Positions 58,530 to 64,000 of a stretch of 64,000 nt of DNA are shown in pieces. The stretch spans positions 806,001 through 870,000 of the forward strand of contig NC_072813.1 of assembly GCF_003013715.1 (NCBI RefSeq), given 5' to 3'. A model generated the notes under the pieces. That model was not told where the DNA came from, did not search any database, and worked only from the letters and a program-made list of their open reading frames with translations. This DNA is from Candidozyma auris (taxonomy: Eukaryota; Ascomycota; Pichiomycetes; Serinales; Metschnikowiaceae). Position numbers and translations under genes: made by a program. Each line of letters starts with the position of its first letter. The stretch's first letter is position 1.

Positions 58530-59375
58530 GTTGGCACCGAAGAACTTGGCGGTGGTCCCACTGTCGGTGCCCACCACGTTGCCTCTAGGCGAGTACTCGC
58601 AAATCGTGTACTGGCGCCATGCGTTATCGCAGGTAACCTTCGCGCAGCCCATCTGGGTGGAGTCCTTCCAGATAAGCTGGGTGAAGTGGCCGGTGGCTTC
58701 GGTGTAGCCAGGGCTGTTCCAGTTGTACATGGAAATCTCATCGTACCAAGCATCCACGGGAGCTTTGCCGCCGTCGTACCCGGCAGCCAAATTTTCTCCG
58801 TATGGCCCACCGGAGTGGACCAATTTGACGTTGTTGCAGTCAAATTTTTTAGCGTAGTTGGCTGCGTACTCAGTCAAAGTCCAGTTCCAGGTGAGCGCGG
58901 GGGCCGAGTGGAGCGCTCTCTTAGCGTTGGTTTCGTCCAAGATTTCCTGCTGGAACGAGTCGAGCGAAGGCGCGGCGCTGGAGCTCGAGGAGGTGGTGCC
59001 TGAGGAAGTCGTGCCTGAGGAAGTAGTACCTGAGGAAGTCGCGGTGGACAAAGTTGTAGGCACCCACGTAGGCGAGAAGGACGAAGATGAGGATGACGAC
59101 GACGATGAAGACGACGCTGTGGTGGCCGGCTCAGTGGCCTCTGTTGTGGGCGTGGTTGGGGTCTCTGGCAAAGGAGTGGAAGAAGTGTCAGGAACCGCAG
59201 AAGAAGTGGCTGGTGCATTGACGGTGTTGCCATTGCCGTCAACAACAACGGTGGTTGGGGGCAACGTGCTGATGGTGGTGGTGTCGTAGGAGGAGGTGAG
59301 GACGTTGGTGGTGGTGTGCCATCTTGTGATGGTGGCAGCGTGCGCAGCGGCTGCTAGAAGGAGAGTGTATTTCAT
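58515..59375 (-). CDS. Secreted CAP/SCP-domain protein (PRY/RBE1/RBT4 family)
   Basis: Predicted secreted or wall protein of 286 residues. It has a short N-terminal signal peptide (MKYTLLLAAAAHAA), then a Ser/Thr/Pro-rich, probably O-mannosylated region (15-140) with a 13-Ser run and SSGTT repeats, and the CAP domain (about 142-275) with FQQEILDETNAKRALHSAPAL, the signature GHFTQLIWKDSTQMGCA, and YTICEYSPRGNVVG. Family members in S. cerevisiae (Pry1-3) bind and export sterols and fatty acids; in C. albicans Rbe1 and Rbt4 are secreted virulence-related proteins. Which orthologue this is remains open. The C-terminus (KFFGANVLKS) borders a tandem repeat. Confidence 0.93.
   Translation of the reverse strand: MKYTLLLAAAAHAATITRWHTTTNVLTSSYDTTTISTLPPTTVVVDGNGNTVNAPATSSAVPDTSSTPLPETPTTPTTEATEPATTASSSSSSSSSSSSFSPTWVPTTLSTATSSGTTSSGTTSSGTTSSSSSAAPSLDSFQQEILDETNAKRALHSAPALTWNWTLTEYAANYAKKFDCNNVKLVHSGGPYGENLAAGYDGGKAPVDAWYDEISMYNWNSPGYTEATGHFTQLIWKDSTQMGCAKVTCDNAWRQYTICEYSPRGNVVGTDSGTTAKFFGANVLKS
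59024..59120. repeat. Low-complexity Ser/Gly/Thr repeats in the CAP-protein linker
   Basis: Near 58995-59045 a 15-base unit (GAAGTAGTACCTGAG-like, plus strand) repeats about three times, encoding S-G-T-T-S. Around 59080-59120 a run of Ser codons (GAC/GAT/GAA triplets on the plus strand) follows. Such repeats often vary in number between strains. Confidence 0.7.
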
Positions 59376-60719
59376 TGAAAGAAGGACGGTGGGTTGGGAG
59401 CGTTAACGAAGGTAAAAGTATAAAGGGTAAGGAGTGGACGGGAGGTAATTGACTTTTAACGAGCGAAAGGGTGTGATTATTGTGTTTTGCATTTCGGGGC
59501 GGCTCCCGGGTTTGCTATATATGCTTGGGGGTGCTGGCTGTCGAGGCCGTGTGTGAAGATGGTTCTGGCGGTGCAAGCAGAAGAGCTTTTTTTGCACCCA
59601 CCGCCAGCATTAGCGAGCGCGCTAGAGCAGGTTTGCGAGCATCTTGCAGGATGCCCCATGCGGTCAGAAGCAAGATGGGAAGGGGAGAAGCTCAGGGTTA
59701 ATGTTTAGAGTGGTAAATTGAGCATGATTGTGGTTTTCTCATTAGGCTCTGATTATATATTCTGGTTGGAATCGGGGTAATGTGGGCACTTTAGTAATAC
59801 CCGGGTCCACCTTGCCTGCTCGCTACCTCTGCGAACCTGCTGTGATCGACGCAACTACTGCAATGGTTGCAAAATGGTCGCATTGGTGTATCACATCCAG
59901 CACATCCCAACTAAAAGGTGCTTTCGGCGAAGGCCAAGACATGGTTCAACTCTGGATTAAAGATGCAGGCACAAATGCTACCTCTAACAGGTTTCTCTGT
60001 GGTTTTTTTTGCGCATCCTGGCCAGATAATCAGTGTCTCTTTAGTTAGGCGGCTGGCTACTGAAAAAAGTGCGCTGAAGAGCGCCCAATTAGGAAAGGTG
60101 CCAGATTCCCATGCCAGGAACGAGATCAAGCATCATTGGATCCTGCCAGACTTAATCTTGACCAGCAATCGATATGATGTCCTATTTCTGTCAAAAAGCT
60201 TTACCTTCTCGACAAAACCTTGATTTGGGTATATGATTACCGAAACATTAGCATGGCACCATGTGCAGGACGGACAACTCAACAGTAATTTTCACCGTGC
60301 TACCAAGGAATTCTTAACGAGGTCCTTTCATATTGTTTAGTTCAATGTGTATAAGTAACTATATATAATTGTAGCCTCTTTACAGATCTGACCAATGGGT
60401 ACGCATCCATTTTAAACCCATTTCATGCTCATCTCAATCTTGAAGATAATTTGAGTCCTTAGATAGCGGCAAGAAGGCTTCCATCTGAAGTCTGTTCGAG
60501 TACCATAGAAAAGGTGCTGGAGGTTTTAGGTGGCTAAGCTGTCTACCAACGCCGATTATTGCCAGCTGCTTTTTCCGATATTACTGTCACTGATTTGTAA
60601 GAATACAACGTAGGTCAAACTGAAAGTCGTAATCTTTCCCCTTTGGAGTAGCTGTAGGTACTATAATTTCATCACTACTTAAATTTGACTCGCGCTACAA
60701 AAACCGACCAAGTGGAAAT

Positions 60720-60729
60720 GGCTGCGAAA
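60720..60729 (+). promoter_or_regulatory. Dispersed motif GGCTGCGAAA, copy 8
   Basis: Exact core in the context AATGGCTGCGAAAAAA, about 1.2 kb upstream of IML2. Confidence 0.6.
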
Positions 60730-61286
60730 AAACCGTTCAATTAGACTACACAGGGCTTCCATACATGACAGATCACAACCATAATAAAAGTTTTAGTCGA
60801 ACGAGGCGAAATTGGCAATCAAAGGTTGAAGAGGAAAGTATCATGAAACAATAATACAATGCGGACGCTTGGAGCGCTCACAGATCGCCTCCCAATACCC
60901 TATTGGCTCTACTTTGTTCGACAGTATGAAGACGCAGAGCAATACCCTTGAATGCTTGTCAATTCTCAGCTTGATACGTGCCCACTCTTGCAGTGAATAT
61001 ACACTTCAGCTTTCCTTATCTAGCCACAAAATTTGTTTTGCGACAATTTTATTCACGGCCCACCACTTCAGGCGTCCGCCTACATCAGGTGCTTTATCTT
61101 TCTGGCTACGCCTCGAGGACGGGCTGCCAGAGTGAGCTCCACACGAGTCGAGCCCACAAGATTCTTTTTTCTCTTATACTCTCAAAATAGCTTATCATAA
61201 CAAGCAGGGCCTTTTGTTCCCTTCGACCCTCTTTCCTTTTTGTGGGCGCAATTTTCACCGGCCCCACCCGGGGCCATTTTCTTTTT

Positions 61287-61296
61287 TTTCGCAGCC
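61287..61296 (-). promoter_or_regulatory. Dispersed motif GGCTGCGAAA, copy 9
   Basis: Exact core in reverse, preceded by a T run and followed by ATTC, about 615 bases upstream of IML2. Confidence 0.6.
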
Positions 61297-61910
61297 ATTC
61301 ATATTGTCTTCAAACGTCAGAGTCAACCTGAAGAAAGTGAACCTCGGATGCATTATTTACGGAATGGTGGTAAAGTATTATTTGAAGTTGTTCTGCCTGA
61401 ACCCATTCAAAAAATCTCCCCTTCAGATGTTAACCGGACTTTTTAACAAGGCCTCGACTCCGCCTGGTGGGACGCCCACTTCCGCCCCTCGCGACTGCCG
61501 CTTTGCCGAAAAACCCACCTTGAGGAAACTGCAACATCGCCAGCCCAAGTCCTGTGAAAATTTTTGATCCTACTTCTCACTGACGTGAACACCTGAATCA
61601 AAAGAATACTTTTCAACCTCTCACATTCATCTTTTTCAAGAATAGTCCATCAACTTGCTGTCCTTTGCCTGTCCCCACATCACGTGCCAGACCCTTCATA
61701 CTTGTCTCGTTTGACTGCTGCGTTATTTGTTTGCGTTTCCAGATCTCCTATCTCTGACCTGAGTATCTTAGCACGCTAAAACGGCAAAATAAACTCGAGC
61801 TTCTTGGTGACTACTCCTCAGAGGCCAAATCCACTACCTTGTCCTTTTCTGTTCACAAAAGTCATTTTGACATTCATTTTTTGCATGATAAACTCCCCTG
61901 ATCTATAAAT

Positions 61911-64000
61911 ATGTTTAAAGGTATCAGGAAGAAAGCGTCCATGTTATCCTTATCGCTGCAGGCGTCAGCAGAAGACCCTCTGGAGCAACATGATCGTTAC
62001 CATAGAGTCTTGAGACAAGTTCGTGACTTTGAAATCGCCCTTCAGGCCATGGACTTTTTGCTTGATGATAGAGGTGAACAGGGCACCGAGCTCTTGAAAA
62101 ATGAGCTCGAGAGGCACAAAAAGTCCAACGAGAAAGTTCCAGCAGCGATATTTCCTTTGGCTTTGGGTGTCATGGAGTTCATCGAGGCAACTTTGGGTTT
62201 TGAGACGGAAGTCATGAATAGGGCTCACAACACCTTGTCTGAGGCAGAGGAGGCCTCTCTCAACCACTCGAAGTACAACCAAAAGATACACCTTTCTACA
62301 TCTCACATATACCCTCCAGGAACCGAGTTTCAGGTCACATATGCTGAGCTGACGTTGCTCAATGCGCTTGTCATGCTCTTGCACGAGAACAACGGTATGA
62401 TGGAACAGGCGAAAGCATTGTTCAAATTGAGAAAGGCGTATCAGATCCTCGACGCTACTTTTAAGAAGATCAAGGAGTCTGAGGGGTTGTTTAATCGCAA
62501 CTTGGCAAAATTCCGTAAGCAGGCAAACGGCTCTCTGGTTTCTTCAGTTGACTTGCCAGGCTACGATATTCCAAGCTCTACAAGCTCTGCAAATTCCTCT
62601 TCCTCAGCGCTTCCAGAGGACATAAAATTATTGAAGAATATGGAGCTGATATACCAAATGAGAAAAGCCAGAATAGAGGGAACAGGTGTCTCTTGCTCGC
62701 AAGTCGACCTCTTCGCTGAACTGAATACCCCTTCGTTGTCCTCTAAGACTAGCTTGCCCTCTTTGAAGGAGAACAATGGTATACCATCCGAAAGATTGAA
62801 AACACCAGAGCAAAATTTAACGGCAAATGCTGCATTTGCTAGGAAGAATCACGAGAGCTCGTCAGAAGATGAAGAAGATGAGAGCGAGGAATTTTCAGAT
62901 GCTGGCGATTCACTTGCAGTTTCTCAAATGAATATAAACGAACATTTTTGTGGAAGAGGCTCGTTGACACCACCAACAACACAATTTGGTGCATCAAGCA
63001 TACTCGATGGCGCAAAGGGCTCATCGGCTGTATCTATAAATACCACAGAGTCGTGCTGCTCCAGAAACGCTCATTTACATGTATCTACTATTGATGAGTT
63101 CATTCACTCAGGTGTGCAATTGTGCTTTGGTATTTTGCAAGTGGTCTTATCCTTGATTCCTCCTGCAATTGGTAAAGTGCTCTCCATAGTTGGATTTAAG
63201 GGCGATAGAGATACCGGCCTTCGTATGCTTTGGAGGACAGCAATCACTGCTAGAAACATTCACGGTGAACTAGCACTCTTGTGCCTTTTGGTTTTTTATG
63301 ATGGTCCCATTCAATTCATCGATGTTGGGTTCCAACTTCCTGGTCGCGAAGATAAAAATATTACAGACATTCTCTCCATATCAGAGAGATCAAGCATCCT
63401 GGACAGCGAACTTACTCAAATCATTAAGAACCCTAATTTATATACAACGCAGATCCTTGGAAAGGCACGTCAACTTTTCCCTCACAATGCCTTGTGGCTC
63501 TTGCAGGAAGGTAGGATGTTAGCTGCACAAGGCAAAATCTACCAGGCAATTGATCTTATGCAATCATTTACGGACGATCCAAACACGAAGATTAACATGG
63601 AGCAGGTGGAAGCGCTTCTCACCTTTGATAGAGCCATGCTTTATGCCTTCACTCACACTTACGATAAAGCGGCAAAAGATTTTCTTAGATTACTTGAGAT
63701 CAACTCTTGGTCTCTGGCGGTATACTTATTTTTCGCTGCTTCTTGTTACTTAGAACAATGGCGTATGATACAATGTGACGAAATCAAGTATGATAGCGAA
63801 GGTGAACGCGAGGAGAAATTGAATTTCTACGCTGAAAAGGCTGATCATTATTTGAAACTAGCACCTACTTATGTTCCTGGTCATGGTCATAATGCTAAAA
63901 AGAAGAAAGGTGGTATTGGGGGTAGCACCAAACAAATGCCATTCGACAAATTCGTTCTTCGCAAGACCAGACATATAGAAGAGAACCAGCGAAAACATCC
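61911..64000 (+). CDS. IML2: Iml2 family protein (DUF3808), 3' end outside window
   Basis: The frame is open from ATG 61911 to the window edge, giving at least 696 residues (S. cerevisiae Iml2 has 731), so only the extreme C-terminus is missing. It starts MFKGIRKKASMLSLSLQAS. Conserved DUF3808 blocks are EQAKALFKLRKAYQILDATFKK, GVQLCFGILQVVLSLIPP, VGFKGDRDTGLRMLW and the C-terminal MPFDKFVLRKTRHIEE. A disordered Ser/Glu/Asp-rich insert (about 220-385) contains SSEDEEDESEEFSD. Iml2 in S. cerevisiae is linked to clearance of protein aggregates and lipid droplets and occurs in nucleus, cytosol and mitochondria; S. cerevisiae also has the paralogue YKR018C. I assign the family firmly and the exact paralogue with less certainty. 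Confidence 0.93.
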   Translation, partial: MFKGIRKKASMLSLSLQASAEDPLEQHDRYHRVLRQVRDFEIALQAMDFLLDDRGEQGTELLKNELERHKKSNEKVPAAIFPLALGVMEFIEATLGFETEVMNRAHNTLSEAEEASLNHSKYNQKIHLSTSHIYPPGTEFQVTYAELTLLNALVMLLHENNGMMEQAKALFKLRKAYQILDATFKKIKESEGLFNRNLAKFRKQANGSLVSSVDLPGYDIPSSTSSANSSSSALPEDIKLLKNMELIYQMRKARIEGTGVSCSQVDLFAELNTPSLSSKTSLPSLKENNGIPSERLKTPEQNLTANAAFARKNHESSSEDEEDESEEFSDAGDSLAVSQMNINEHFCGRGSLTPPTTQFGASSILDGAKGSSAVSINTTESCCSRNAHLHVSTIDEFIHSGVQLCFGILQVVLSLIPPAIGKVLSIVGFKGDRDTGLRMLWRTAITARNIHGELALLCLLVFYDGPIQFIDVGFQLPGREDKNITDILSISERSSILDSELTQIIKNPNLYTTQILGKARQLFPHNALWLLQEGRMLAAQGKIYQAIDLMQSFTDDPNTKINMEQVEALLTFDRAMLYAFTHTYDKAAKDFLRLLEINSWSLAVYLFFAASCYLEQWRMIQCDEIKYDSEGEREEKLNFYAEKADHYLKLAPTYVPGHGHNAKKKKGGIGGSTKQMPFDKFVLRKTRHIEENQRKH

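Larger units (their letters stand above)
59376..61910. other. 2.5 kb gene-free interval, CAP protein / IML2
   Basis: Lies between divergent starts. Two exact dispersed motifs (60720-60729 and 61287-61296) and a variant (AATGGTTGCAAAA, about 59862) lie inside. Around 60300-60700 the sequence is AT-rich; the last 650 bases before IML2 are CT-rich and look like promoter and leader. Short open frames (for example a 49-codon ATG frame at 59559-59708) are unsupported. Confidence 0.5.

Noticed and set aside
59559..59708. 49-codon ATG frame with PPPALASALEQVCEHLAG
   Set aside because: Amphipathic and mildly protein-like, but short, without known homologue or promoter context; indistinguishable from chance.

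Overview
The window is nuclear DNA from a budding yeast of the CTG-Ser1 clade. The genes are compact, nearly intronless and clearly Saccharomycotina-like. One intron has GTATGT and TACTAAC signals, and two genes point to respiratory complex I, which Saccharomyces lacks (an NDUFS3-type subunit and an NDUFAF6-type assembly factor). CTG codons are absent or rare in highly expressed genes. At several positions that I can align from memory with Candida albicans or S. cerevisiae proteins (NMT1, PWP1) CTG falls where Ser or another non-Leu residue stands, so CTG probably reads as Ser. With moderate G+C this resembles the Clavispora/Candidozyma/Metschnikowia group, but the species is not established.

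Layout. 1-10.8 kb: RPS28 (-), a Cld1/Ict1-type hydrolase (+), GLN4 (+), then a 2.7 kb gap before a Gac1/Pig1-like PP1 glycogen-targeting subunit (+). 11.3-25 kb: an SDR (+) converging on NCS6 (-), NIP1 (-), HRT3 (-), NMT1 (-), an unnamed acidic protein (+), PWP1 (+), END3 (+). 25-33 kb: a complex I 30-kDa subunit (-), a 3.8 kb gene-free gap with an AT-rich segment, and a Zn2Cys6 regulator (+) with a long leader. 33-43 kb: SAN1 (+) converging on the tight minus-strand row TYW3, IMH1, CDC25. 43-49 kb: a possible small interrupted or spliced gene, TDH3 (GAPDH), VPS26, a mitochondrial-carrier-like gene, and URA3 (-), whose promoter is squeezed against GEA2 (-). 54-64 kb: NDUFAF6-like (-) divergent from a Cyp40-type cyclophilin (+), RPL4 (+), a secreted CAP/PRY protein (-), a 2.5 kb gap and a 3'-truncated IML2 (+).

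Most genes are housekeeping: translation (RPS28, GLN4, NIP1, RPL4, NCS6, TYW3), ribosome assembly (PWP1), membrane traffic (IMH1, GEA2, VPS26, END3), signalling (CDC25, PP1 subunit), protein quality control (SAN1, HRT3) and metabolism (TDH3, URA3). Several start codons were moved inward from the longest open frame because the longest frame began at GTG or TTG; I used the first ATG.

The most unusual signal is a dispersed intergenic motif, AATGGCTGCGAAA or its complement. Its 10-base core occurs nine times exactly, each time outside the genes I annotated, against about 0.1 expected by chance. It looks like the site of an abundant general regulatory factor. I saw no transposon, CRISPR array, rRNA or convincing tRNA gene.
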